This document shows, piece by piece, positions 40,418 through 50,030 of a DNA stretch of 64,000 nucleotides. The number at the start of each line of letters is the position of its first letter. Position 1 is the stretch's first letter. The notes below the pieces were generated by a model. The model saw nothing but the letters and a program-made list of their open reading frames with translations. It searched no databases and was not told where the DNA came from. The position numbers and the translations under genes were made by a program. Source of the DNA: Globisporangium splendens (Eukaryota > Oomycota > Peronosporomycetes > Pythiales > Pythiaceae); contig VFIW01000021.1 in assembly GCA_006386115.1 (NCBI GenBank), positions 496,001 to 560,000 of the forward strand. Reading direction: 5' to 3'.

Positions 40418-40954
40418 AATCAACTTTTTTCGATCGGAACTGCAATGGATCGAGACTGATTTTGCAACAGCGTCAAGCATAGGGACGCTGATACGTCAGT
40501 ACTACAGGGAGGGAATAGTTGTGGCATCTGACTTGTCGCCACAGAGCCCCAAGTTGTGCAAGCGAAGCAATAGAGCAGCGAGATTCAACTAAGGCCAGTC
40601 ATTCGAGCAAACAGCGTTTGATTCCGGATAGTCGAGAGAAAAGAACGGGTCAATTCCGTAGACCTTCGGAAAAGAGTGGCGTCCAGCATGACCGCACAAG
40701 CGTCTATGGCGTGACTGTCACGAGGATACCGACGTGCTGGCTTCGGATTCCCTGGCGAATGCCAAGATTGATACCTACGCGCTCTGAATGACGAGAATTC
40801 GATCTCGCGCGCTGCTGGCTGACGACGTTGGTGTGATCAACCGTTTTGTGCTGGCTCGCTCTAATTTCGACGGGTATTTGATCTCACGTTATGTGATGAC
40901 TATTGGTTCGGTCAAACGTTTTGTGGTGGCTGGTTCCGCTTTTGTTTCAGGAAA
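40418..40954. other. Spacer, probably decayed repeat sequence
   Basis: No gene supported. Two related phrases, GTGATCAACCGTTTTGTGCTGGCT at about 40833 and GGTCAAACGTTTTGTGGTGGCT at about 40909, suggest an old duplication. Confidence 0.35.
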
Positions 40955-41022
40955 AAGCTGTCATACTTGACGGCGCCTTCGAGAACCAGCAGCACGTTAT
41001 CAGACAGCACGCAACCACCAAA

Positions 41023-42261
41023 TCAGCGCACAAACCACGCGAGCGCCGTCGCACAGGAGTTGTAGAAAATTGGGACCACACGAAGATGCGAGACTTTGCC
41101 AAAAACGGAGACGTTCCACAGCACGCGATCGTGAATTTCGTTTGACGTGCGCGCGAAGGTAAGAAGGCATGCGAGCACGCAAATGGAGCGCGCCGACGAA
41201 ACCAACACCAGAAACACAAACGATTTGTGCAACCGAAGCTGCACCGGGTCGTTGGAATGACTGCATCGAGACTTACCAGCAAATGAATCCAAATCCACGA
41301 GATCAACACGTCGATGCACCTGCGGTCCCAGAAGAAAGATGTCACAGGCGCAAATGTGCGCGATGGCGGTTTGGAACGAGAAAAACGCGAAATCGAAGGA
41401 GGTGCGCAACGCGACAAAGAGATCGTGCTGGAAAAGTGTCATACAGGTACCGCAGTATGCAATCGTGCAGCCCAGGGAATCAATTTGTGTATACAGGACG
41501 GGGTGGTCCATGCTGCTGCGCTTCGGATCGGCATCGTTGTGGTCGGATTTGCCTTTGAGTTCGAGCACCAATGAACTGAAAAACAAGAGCAGCGCAGTGA
41601 CACCAAGCGCGCGAAATGTCCACTGGATGACGACGTGTTCAGAATCACATCTCGTGAAGGCGGACCTGGGTATACTTTGCCTCGGGACGAGAGTTTGCAA
41701 TACGGACGCCGCGGGTAGTTCATGGGACTTGTACCTCAAGACGGTAAATGCTCGCATCCCGTCTACGAGCTGGATGGCCACCATGGTACACGTCAAGATG
41801 TAGCAGTCCATGGAGGATATGCTGAAGATGGCCCAGCTTCGCATCGCTCTCAGATTTACATTAACGAGAATGTTTGGGACCGTTCCGATCCACGAAGTGA
41901 ATGCTGGGGTCGCGCGATCTGCACCCAAGATGCCAGCAGGAATTCCCCCAAATGCACATAATTGCGCAACGATCATCCCCACCCTGTCAACCCGAAGGAG
42001 TAGCATTACCGTGTACAAGAGCGCGCCGATGACAAAGAACACGAAGAGAAATAGCGGGCGACGCATGATCTTGTTGAAGATTTCGAGAGCACGCGCACTG
42101 AGAAAGAGATCGTTGACCGCTAGCGAGAGGTCAGCTGTTGGCAATGTCGTAGCTGGCTGGAGCTCAAAGAACCACGTATCGTCATCACAACTTGGATCGC
42201 TGGCTGCCCGACTCGACGTTGCTGACACAGTGAGAGGATGCAGAACCACGGCAGTCGCCAT
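41023..42261 (-). CDS. Multispan membrane protein of the FRYKSHELP family, ending at a premature-looking TGA
   Basis: Open frame of 412 codons from ATG 42261 (MATAVVLHPLTVS); the frame is open a little further upstream, so an additional exon is possible. Membrane segments include RPLFLFVFFVIGALLYTVML, RVGMIVAQLCAFGGIPAGI, SISSMDCYILTCTMVAIQL and ALGVTALLLFFSSLVLEL. The conserved VLRYKSHELP and VVPIFYN motifs tie it to the broken copies at 35-38.5 kb. The TGA at 41025-41023 is followed by about 30 more codons in frame (FGGCVLSDNVLLVLEGAVKY) that match the end of the other copy, so the protein is probably truncated or the gene is dying. Between 41.2 and 41.4 kb the frame is also less family-like, hinting at compensated shifts. 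Function unknown. Confidence 0.55.
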   Translation of the reverse strand: MATAVVLHPLTVSATSSRAASDPSCDDDTWFFELQPATTLPTADLSLAVNDLFLSARALEIFNKIMRRPLFLFVFFVIGALLYTVMLLLRVDRVGMIVAQLCAFGGIPAGILGADRATPAFTSWIGTVPNILVNVNLRAMRSWAIFSISSMDCYILTCTMVAIQLVDGMRAFTVLRYKSHELPAASVLQTLVPRQSIPRSAFTRCDSEHVVIQWTFRALGVTALLLFFSSLVLELKGKSDHNDADPKRSSMDHPVLYTQIDSLGCTIAYCGTCMTLFQHDLFVALRTSFDFAFFSFQTAIAHICACDIFLLGPQVHRRVDLVDLDSFAGKSRCSHSNDPVQLRLHKSFVFLVLVSSARSICVLACLLTFARTSNEIHDRVLWNVSVFGKVSHLRVVPIFYNSCATALAWFVR

Positions 42262-44740
42262 CCTTGTGGTGGATGACGCAGTCTCAAGTGGCTTCCAGCG
42301 GAACGAACAGTGCCTGAAACAAAGCACGGATTGACATCCTATTCCGTTTTGATGAGAAACGAATTTGTGAGAGCCATTTTTACCAAGGGGAGCATTTTCG
42401 TCTCAGCTTCGCGGCCAAGTTGACGTTGACTTTTTCATTTGCATCCCGTGAAGGTGACCTCAGTATGCACGGCATCAACGGCAAAAAAAGCAAACGGATC
42501 ATTGCAGTTTTATCAAGGACGAGTTTTCGATCACTATCGAGAATGGCAAAGGACTTCATCTCGATGGTGTTGGCGGTTGTTGTCGTTGCGAGGCTTGGAA
42601 GCAAATTCGAAACGACTTAATGCCTTTCGAGAGAAATCCCGTTAATCTTTATCGATTCCAGAAGCGTGTGAGTACCTCGATATGCATGATACTCCCTAGG
42701 TACTCCGATGCACTTGTGACGGTATCTGAACATCTCTGACAGCGTGTGCTTCCTTCTTTCCCTGTGCCCCCTCTCCCTCGTCGGGTTTTCCCTCGAGATC
42801 CATAATTGGACGTGCTTCAAGCTTCAAGGCACAACGAGGAGAGTGCACTTCATTTCAGCCACTACAGAATCAACGCGAGATCCATCGAGCATGATGCAGC
42901 CTCGTACTGTATGAAAGGAATTTAGCGAGGTTGTCAAGGCATCGTTGACCCCATGAAAGTCGTGTTCGAGGGTCAACGCCAGAACGAGGCAAGGAGAAGA
43001 AAGAAGGCAAGAGGTGGATGGATGCTGGAAGTCAGTGAAGTCACTGAGCGCACTCTCCCTAGTCTGCAGCGTTAACGGAGCAAGTGGAAACTCTTCCCGC
43101 AAACCTCTTGCTTCAACTTGACCCGTTTGTGTCACAAGGGCACAACGTTGATCAGGGTTTCCAACTGGAGCATGCATGTCAGTCAGAATCAAAAGATAAC
43201 ACATAGTGATGACGATTCTCCGAGCCAAGATAGCTGTAGGTTGGTGCATATATGGATGCCAGCTTTGTCTTAGTCCGCCAGGTCGCGGTATGCTGATGGA
43301 GCTGCACAACGCGACTCATCTCGAGCATGCTTTGTTTCGTGCGAATTTGATGTTTGCATTACAGCTGGGGGGTTGTGTTCCAACGCGCAATAAATGCCAG
43401 GAACGTCCATTCTTTGTGCGCGATGAGACGGACACCCCCAGCACATCCTTGAAGGCGTCAAGCGATCAACTCATCCGATGCGAGGATCTCCACCAAAACG
43501 ACGACGACGACGACACACTTTCCTCACCTCTTCATGACCACGCATCCATCTCCCTAAACTCGTTGCTTTCTTTCTTTTCCAATCTCTTGTTCGAAGGCTC
43601 AGATCAAACGTGATGCTCCCCTACAACAAGTGCATTGCCAAAGGTCTGAAGCAAGCTGGGATGCGATGGGAGTGGAAGCAGTACGCGGCTTTTGGTATGT
43701 GCACGCAGTCTGACTTCCCCCGGGCAGAGCGCAACCTTGAGGGAGGAAAACCAATGCTGAAGCTATCATGATAGAGGTACTGTGAGCAGCCACAGTGACA
43801 CCTCCCACACCAGATTTTGGACGGGGATGGGCTGTCAGATTGTGCAAAGTGGGACTCGTTTGAAATGGGTGATGCCGGACGTGCTTCCTGCACCAGAACG
43901 GCACCTCAGGAGATGTCCACCTCTCGTTCACAACTTCAACTCGGATTTACGGCGAGTATTTCAGTGGGGCAATTTATGATGGCGACGATGTCCTCAAGGT
44001 TTGATGGCGAAGCAGTGAAGGTGTAAGCTTCCCACACACAAAAGCAAAACTTTAGGAACTCTTAAATCCTCGGGTCGATAGACTCCTTTCATCATCATCA
44101 TCACACACAAAAGTAAAATAGAAAAACAGAAACAAACGCCAAATGACCCAAGAACATCCCATCTACGTCATGCCTGCGGCCAAACCTCGTACAGTTGCAC
44201 TACGAAAGAGATGGAAATGAGCTCCTTTCTGTTGCACTCGCTGAGTAGAAAAGACCGCTTGCATTGCACATTGTGACTACAGTAGTGTATTGTGCCCCCA
44301 GCAAATGCAGTACTCCTACGTATTGTGTGAGCAAACTGAAGAGCATGTCAGTGGAAGGGGTCTCGGACCTTGATTGACAGCATGGGGACTGAAGTTTGAG
44401 TGTCAAGCAGCGTGTCTCTGAATACTCTACTTAGCTTTGAAGTGCAGCAGCAGTTTGGTTCAAAAGCACCAATCACTCTCCAAGTTTGATTCATCAAGTG
44501 CTCAAATATCGAAGTCCCACACATTCTCTCACGCAAACACGTCTTTATCAAACAGAAGCCAATGCGTGGTGGGAGGAAAGCAGCTCCTTCATTGCAGCCT
44601 GTCTTGCTAGGTGCAACTTGAAGAAGCAGTAACACTTTTTTTTGCAAGGGGTGAGTGATCAATGCATCTCAAGCGGGTGGGATCTCTTGCAGCATCGAGC
44701 AGCTAGCTGGGTTCGCTCCAGGGTATCGTGGATATTCCCT
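42262..44740. other. Gene-poor region before the elicitin palindrome
   Basis: About 2.5 kb without a supported gene. Plus-strand frames at 42.8-44.0 kb look like eroded coding sequence (SHYRINARSIEHDAASYC, MLPYNKCIAKGLKQAGMRWEW) broken by many stops; I cannot assign them. A minus ORF of 161 codons (42824-43309) overlies part of this and has no recognisable features. Confidence 0.4.
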
Positions 44741-44753
44741 GGCCGAATCCGAT

Positions 44754-44770
44754 CTCATTGTTCAATTTGC
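44754..44770 (+). promoter_or_regulatory. Oomycete core promoter of elicitin gene 1
   Basis: CTCATTGTTCAATTTGC fits CTCATTYYNCAWTTT with one mismatch, 62 bp upstream of the ATG. Confidence 0.65.
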
Positions 44771-44815
44771 TCCCAAGCCCCAACAACAACCAACCACCCC
44801 ACTCCAAACTCAAGA

Positions 44816-45175
44816 ATGAAGTCGTTCGCCGTCGTCGCCGCCGCCGTCTGCCTCGTCGCCAAGACCTTCGCCTACAGCACGGACCCGTGCCCAGACAGTG
44901 AGATCGTCAAGCTCCTCGCGATCGCGTCCGAACCATCGCTTCCTGCATGCCAAGATGCGTCGGGCTACACGTTTGTGCCACCTAGCAACTACCCAACGGA
45001 CGACCAGATTCAGTTGATGTGCCTCACGGCAGAGTGCCACACCACGATCGCTGCGATCCAGGCGTTGAACCCAAGCGACTGCGTGATCGCGTTCACGGGC
45101 GTGTCGTTGAACGTGAAGAACATCACCGACAGCTTCGAGCCAGCGTGCAAGGCGCTCGGTCTTGGCCGTCGTTAA
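44816..45175 (+). CDS. Elicitin-like secreted protein, copy 1
   Basis: Intronless, 119 residues. A signal peptide (MKSFAVVAAAVCLVAKTFA) precedes a mature domain of about 100 residues with exactly six cysteines, the spacing of class elicitins (C at DPCPDS, LPACQD, LMCLTA, AECHTT, SDCVIA, EPACKA). Elicitins are secreted sterol- and lipid-binding proteins used by sterol-auxotrophic oomycetes and recognised by plants as a microbial pattern. No Ser/Thr-rich anchor tail follows, so it should be freely secreted. The mature domain ends LGLGRR. Product identical to copy 2 on the other palindrome arm. Confidence 0.92.
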   Translation: MKSFAVVAAAVCLVAKTFAYSTDPCPDSEIVKLLAIASEPSLPACQDASGYTFVPPSNYPTDDQIQLMCLTAECHTTIAAIQALNPSDCVIAFTGVSLNVKNITDSFEPACKALGLGRR

Positions 45176-45490
45176 GCTGCTGCTCTTCGAGCTGTCGAAG
45201 AGACAAGTGTGTGTGAGAGTGTATGCCAGCAGACGCTAGGCGTTCTGAGTCGTGTGTGCAAGCAGTCGACTACCTTTGCATGTGGTACCTTCCGAAGATG
45301 AGGCTGACTGCATTAGTGTGTGAGTGTTCTGTCCAGCACGTGAGAATACCTCGTGTCTGGAAAGATGCGCATTAATATACTTTTGGTTCACTCGGTGATT
45401 GTTCTTTTCTTTGTCTTGCGTTTGGTCAGATCATTGTTTTTGTTTGCAAAGCTGTTGTTATTGTTTGTGATTGAATGCATGACAAGGGAA

Positions 45491-46035
45491 ATTTGAAACT
45501 CTGCAGTACTTGATCTCGTATCGACTGCTATTCAGGTAGCTTTTCGCTGGTTCGTTGCTGCAAAGTATTCCCGAATACACTTCTGGTTCACTTGGTAAAG
45601 TTCTGTGATACCATCAGATTCACTCATTTCTGCCTCAGTAATATTTCAAATCGTAAGATAAAGTCCATTTGCCTTCATTCCGGCGATGCTCATCGTATAT
45701 GATAAATATGATGTGTTCTGTTGCTCGCATTCAGCTTGACCAGCCGCTCCTGCGATCGACACTTTGCTTTTCACTCCCACCAGCTCTGGGCGTCCTGGCA
45801 ATTATACAAAGTTTCAATTTGGTGAGGTAGTCTTTCATCTTTCATGGACTCATTTGCGAGAACCTCTATGCAACCATCGCTGTCCTATCTTTCCCCTCAC
45901 TCCTCTTCGAAACCACTTAGGTAAAGTAGCTGGGGGAATGGATGTTGTAGTTCGCGATGCTCAACATAATATACCTTACCCTTAGACTTAATTGAACTAA
46001 TCTCTGCCAGCAATCATCACTCAACGCAGCCCAAG
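45491..46035. other. Central spacer of the elicitin palindrome
   Basis: 545 bp between the inverted arms, AT-rich. Near 45571-45606 AATACACTTCTGGTTCACTT resembles AATATACTTTTGGTTCACTC in the arm (45384-45403), a diverged third copy of the elicitin 3' sequence. No gene supported. Confidence 0.5.
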
Positions 46036-46350
46036 TTCCCTTGCCATGCATTCAATCACAAACAATAACAACAGCTTTGCAAACAAAAACAATGATCTGA
46101 CCAAACGCAAGACAAAGAAAAGAACAATCACCGAGTGAACCAAAAGTATATTAATGCGCATCTTTCCAGACACGAGGTATTCTCACGTGCTGGACAGAAC
46201 ACTCACACACTAATGCAGTCAGCCTCATCTTCGGAAGGTACCACATGCAAAGGTAGTCGACTGCTTGCACACACGACTCAGAACGCCTAGCGTCTGCTGG
46301 CATACACTCTCACACACACTTGTCTCTTCGACAGCTCGAAGAGCAGCAGC

Positions 46351-46710
46351 TTAACGACGGCCAAGACCGAGCGCCTTGCACGCTGGCTCGAAGCTGTCGG
46401 TGATGTTCTTCACGTTCAACGACACGCCCGTGAACGCGATCACGCAGTCGCTTGGGTTCAACGCCTGGATCGCAGCGATCGTGGTGTGGCACTCTGCCGT
46501 GAGGCACATCAACTGAATCTGGTCGTCCGTTGGGTAGTTGCTAGGTGGCACAAACGTGTAGCCCGACGCATCTTGGCATGCAGGAAGCGATGGCTCGGAC
46601 GCGATCGCGAGGAGCTTGACGATCTCACTGTCTGGGCACGGGTCCGTGCTGTAGGCGAAGGTCTTGGCGACGAGGCAGACGGCGGCGGCGACGACGGCGA
46701 ACGACTTCAT
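46351..46710 (-). CDS. Elicitin-like secreted protein, copy 2
   Basis: Intronless, 119 residues, same protein as copy 1 including the signal peptide; one silent difference in the codon for the Glu of SEPSLPAC. Convergent with copy 1: the 3' ends face each other across the spacer, so transcripts that read through the centre would be self-complementary. Same six-cysteine elicitin fold and presumed sterol-carrier role. Confidence 0.92.
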   Translation of the reverse strand: MKSFAVVAAAVCLVAKTFAYSTDPCPDSEIVKLLAIASEPSLPACQDASGYTFVPPSNYPTDDQIQLMCLTAECHTTIAAIQALNPSDCVIAFTGVSLNVKNITDSFEPACKALGLGRR

Positions 46711-46755
46711 TCTTGAGTTTGGAGTGGGGTGGTTGGTTGTTGTTGGGGCTTGGGA

Positions 46756-46772
46756 GCAAATTGAACAATGAG
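46756..46772 (-). promoter_or_regulatory. Oomycete core promoter of elicitin gene 2
   Basis: Exact reverse complement of the element at 44754-44770, so both copies keep the same core promoter; DNA beyond the arms is unrelated. Confidence 0.65.
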
Positions 46773-46785
46773 ATCCGACTCGGCC

Positions 46786-47865
46786 AAGAAAGCCAACCCG
46801 AGCAATGCCAGAGTAGCCTTTGGTTGCTCTCTCACAGTGACAGGGGAGGGATGCACAGTACTACTTCTGTTGGGGTACAACCACAAGTGGGAAATTCGGT
46901 CATACGGTCACTTCAGCACTGTAGCGTCAAATGGGCGGGAATGACCACGCTCGGATCCTTCAGGCGCACAGCACAAATGGCCAGGCACACTCTTCGGCGC
47001 AAGTGCAACTTCAACTTGCCTCTTCTCTTGAACAGTACTCGGTGGGCAACCTAGCCACTCTGATTACACGTGCCATCACTCTCATTTGCATCGAATGGAA
47101 GGTCTTTATCGTGGACGGCAACATCGCAAGAGCTGATCCTGTTGAGGGGAGATGCCTCCTCCCTTCCTTCCATTTTCGCATCTTCAAAGCACTCCCTTGT
47201 GGCTGCCGGTGTTACAGTAGTGAGAGAGAGTCAACGGACTAGAGCTACCGAACTGGTATGACTGCTCATCAAAGACTCAACTTCGAACGGGAGCGAGACC
47301 GGAAAGATGAGTCTATCAACCCTTTTTGACTCGGTAAACCCTGGAATCGTGAAGGCGGCGTCACAACTGACATTTGAAGTTTGTCGTGTGACCAGCAGAA
47401 CTCCCATCGGATGTCAAGGATGATCTTGAGTCTGTGAGGTGGATGGGGAACGCGAACTTCCTTCAGCTCGTGTCCACTTCGAAGCTTCTTCGATCTCCGG
47501 CTTTCCTCGAACACGTAGCTGAGGCTTTCGGAGAGCCTCTCCATCAAACGCCCGAGCGCATGCATCTCTAAGATGCAAAACTCTGGCGCAAAAGCGCATC
47601 AATTGCGTCTCTAAGATGCAATCTCTGGTGCAAATGCCACTCAAAGCAGTGCCCTTTCTGCGCACACAGCAACAGTACCTGCATCCGCAAAAGAGACTAC
47701 CCACATATCTTTCACATACAACACGCAGTACACTGACCTCTTGCGGTGCATACTTTTGTGGAACGAGTCTTCAAACCATTTCCATCTTTATCAGCATCGC
47801 AGCCACAAAGCTTTGAACAGGTCCAGACTGGAAGTGTGCAACAGCAAGTCCCGGAGACTTCTGTG
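46786..47865. other. Intergenic region between elicitin 2 and CBM9-like gene
   Basis: About 1.1 kb with no supported gene. TCTCTAAGATGCAA occurs twice (47565, 47610) in a local duplication of about 45 bp (CTCTGGCGCAAAAGCGCATC / CTCTGGTGCAAATGCCACTC). Confidence 0.4.
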
Positions 47866-49266
47866 ATGACGACAGCGTTGCGGCGCGCCCCCTCTTCCTC
47901 CTGCTGCAGCACTGGGACTCCCACGTTGCTGGTGCAGCTGCTGCTGGTGGCATCATGCCTCATCTTTGTGGCAGTGGGAGCAGACGGCGGCGGCGGCGCA
48001 ACCGCTGCGCTCGCAGGCGAGACTCCTCTGCCGTCCACCTCGTGCGATTTCAGCCGCTTCCATCCACGGCGATATGCAGTCTATCACTTGCAAAGCCAGA
48101 GTGCCTCGAGTGGAAATGTTCAACCAGTCATCACGATCGACGGTTTGTTGAACGAATCGGCATGGGAGCAAACACCATGGACTGAAGAGTTTGTCGATAT
48201 CCAAGGTTCACGCCACTGGTCCCAGCCCTGGCTTACGACCAAAGTCAAGATGCGCTACGATGACAACTTCCTCTATGTCGGCGCGTACTTGGAGGAGACC
48301 GAGATCTGGGCAAATGTGACGCACCGGAACGACGTCGTGTTCCACGACAATGACTTCGAAGTGTTTGTCGACGCCGATGGCAGCACGCACAACTACAAGG
48401 AATTTGAGGTCAATGCGATCAACACGACGTGGAATCTGTGGCTGAATCGACCGTACCGCGATGGCGGTCATGAGAATAGCACGCGTGTGGATCCGCTGCA
48501 TGGGTTCGACATGTTTGATCACGGCATGAAGTCGGCGGTGTATATGAAGGGCAACCCAAATGATGCAGGTAGGTTGTCATTGCCCGGGTCCAATGCTTCA
48601 AGATTTGTTTGTGCTTCTGCCTGTGGTCACTAATACAGTGCCCGTATGCTTCTGACGCTTTGTGTAGGTGAGCACCTGCACTTCTGGACTGTCGAGATCG
48701 CATTGCCACTTCGTGAGCTCGCGCTGCATACTCGAGCAGTGCTCCCTCCACGGCCATTCACATTTTGGCGAATCAACTTTTCTCGAGTGGAATGGACCGT
48801 CGCCACCACTTCATCGGGTAGGTACGTGAAAGTCCGAAGCGAAGCAGAAGAGAATTGGGTGTGGAGTCCACAGTACGCTGTCAATATGCACATGCCTGAG
48901 AACTGGGGATACATTCAGTTTCATCCTCGTCTCGAGGGCGAAGGCTTCGATTCCGACGTGCCGATGGACCCAGAGTGGAAAGTCCGCTACCTCAGTTTCC
49001 AGTTGTACTATGCGCAGCACGCGTTCAAGACGGCGAATGGGTACTTTGCGAGAGATGTGCCAGCACTCGAGCCGTACTTCCAGCAAGAAAATGCGTTCAA
49101 GTGTATGAATGTGCAGCAACTGAATGTAACCAGTGATGGGGGATCTTTCGGAGCCCTTCTCACCGACGAGAAACATTTCCGCGTTCCATCATATGCCGCA
49201 AATATTCGAGACGATAGCCTAATTCGCGTGCATAGAGTCAATAGCGATATAACGAGTGTCGAGTGA
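47866..49266 (+). CDS. Secreted CBM9-like carbohydrate-binding protein
   Basis: Exons 47866-48568 and 48668-49266, 433 residues, with donor GTAGGT, acceptor TGTAG and consistent phase. An N-terminal hydrophobic segment (LLVQLLLVASCLIFVAVGA) acts as signal peptide or anchor. The body matches the family-9-like carbohydrate-binding fold: ITIDGLLNESAWEQTPWTEEFVDI, KMRYDDNFLYVGAYLEE, NDVVFHDNDFEVFVDADGSTHNYKEFEVNA, and in exon 2 WTVEIALPLREL, FWRINFSRVEW and ENWGYIQF. Several NxS/T glycosylation sites. Bacterial relatives bind xylan or cellulose ends. The ligand here is unknown; binding to host or own wall glucans is plausible. No catalytic domain is seen. Confidence 0.8.
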
Positions 49267-50030
49267 AAAATTGATCGTGTGACTGCAAATAAAAGTGACT
49301 TTGTTCTTTGCGCTCCCAAAACGCGATGGCAAATGACCACATCCGCAACAAACGGCCCATGGCACAACGCGGCGCCTGAGTATCCGCACTGAAGTTGGAG
49401 CAACAGTGTACTTGGGTTGTCGATATCACAGGACCAGCAACTCGGTATATATCTGGAATGCTATCGATCATTTTATTGCTTACTTTCAGCCACAGTTGAC
49501 TCGATCGGATAAAAACAAGTCGCTTGTGCTTTGACGTCGTCGTCCGCTCTTCGTCCAGCTTTGATCTATTTGCCTCCTCAGGGTGGCGAGGCTGGTCCCG
49601 AAGTGTGTCCACAGCGCACTGCACGAGATCTCAGCGCCAGAAGTCACGACTCGACTCACTGCAAAAAAAGCACAAATTCCAATTTGTATTTTTTATGTGC
49701 ATGTTTTTACAAATATGCTGGATCGTGGGTGCAGTCAAAATTGTCAAGTATACTATGTTAAGTTATCCAAAATATCCATTAATTGGCAGCTAATCGAGCA
49801 TAAACTTTTACATAAATTGCCTGATTTTGAGCTGACTGATCAATGCGATATTGTTGGGAATGGAACACAAAATACAGTGTTGGGTCAAGTTACATGGAAC
49901 AGATGGTGACAAAAATGCCTTCGAGTGTTGGTTGGGTGGGAGCGTGCCGTGACATAGTCTCCTTGGAAGCCAGCAGCAAGGAATAGCGAGACTTTATACA
50001 GACGCGCACACCCCCGATCCTCCATTGCTC
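49267..50030. other. Convergent intergenic region
   Basis: About 760 bp between the CBM9-like gene and the symporter, both ending here. No gene supported. Confidence 0.4.

Larger units (their letters stand above)
44741..45490. repeat. Left arm of a 750-bp inverted repeat containing elicitin gene 1
   Basis: Pairs with 46036-46785 in inverted orientation. Equal arm lengths; the coding sequences differ by a single silent base that I could find. The arms cover core promoter, leader, gene and about 315 bp of 3' sequence. Similarity fades within a few bases at both ends. Confidence 0.9.
46036..46785. repeat. Right arm of the 750-bp elicitin inverted repeat
   Basis: Inverted partner of 44741-45490; see that entry. 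Confidence 0.9.

Noticed and set aside
42824..43309. 161-codon minus ORF
   Set aside because: No recognisable motif, overlies equally protein-like plus frames with stops; judged chance or decay.
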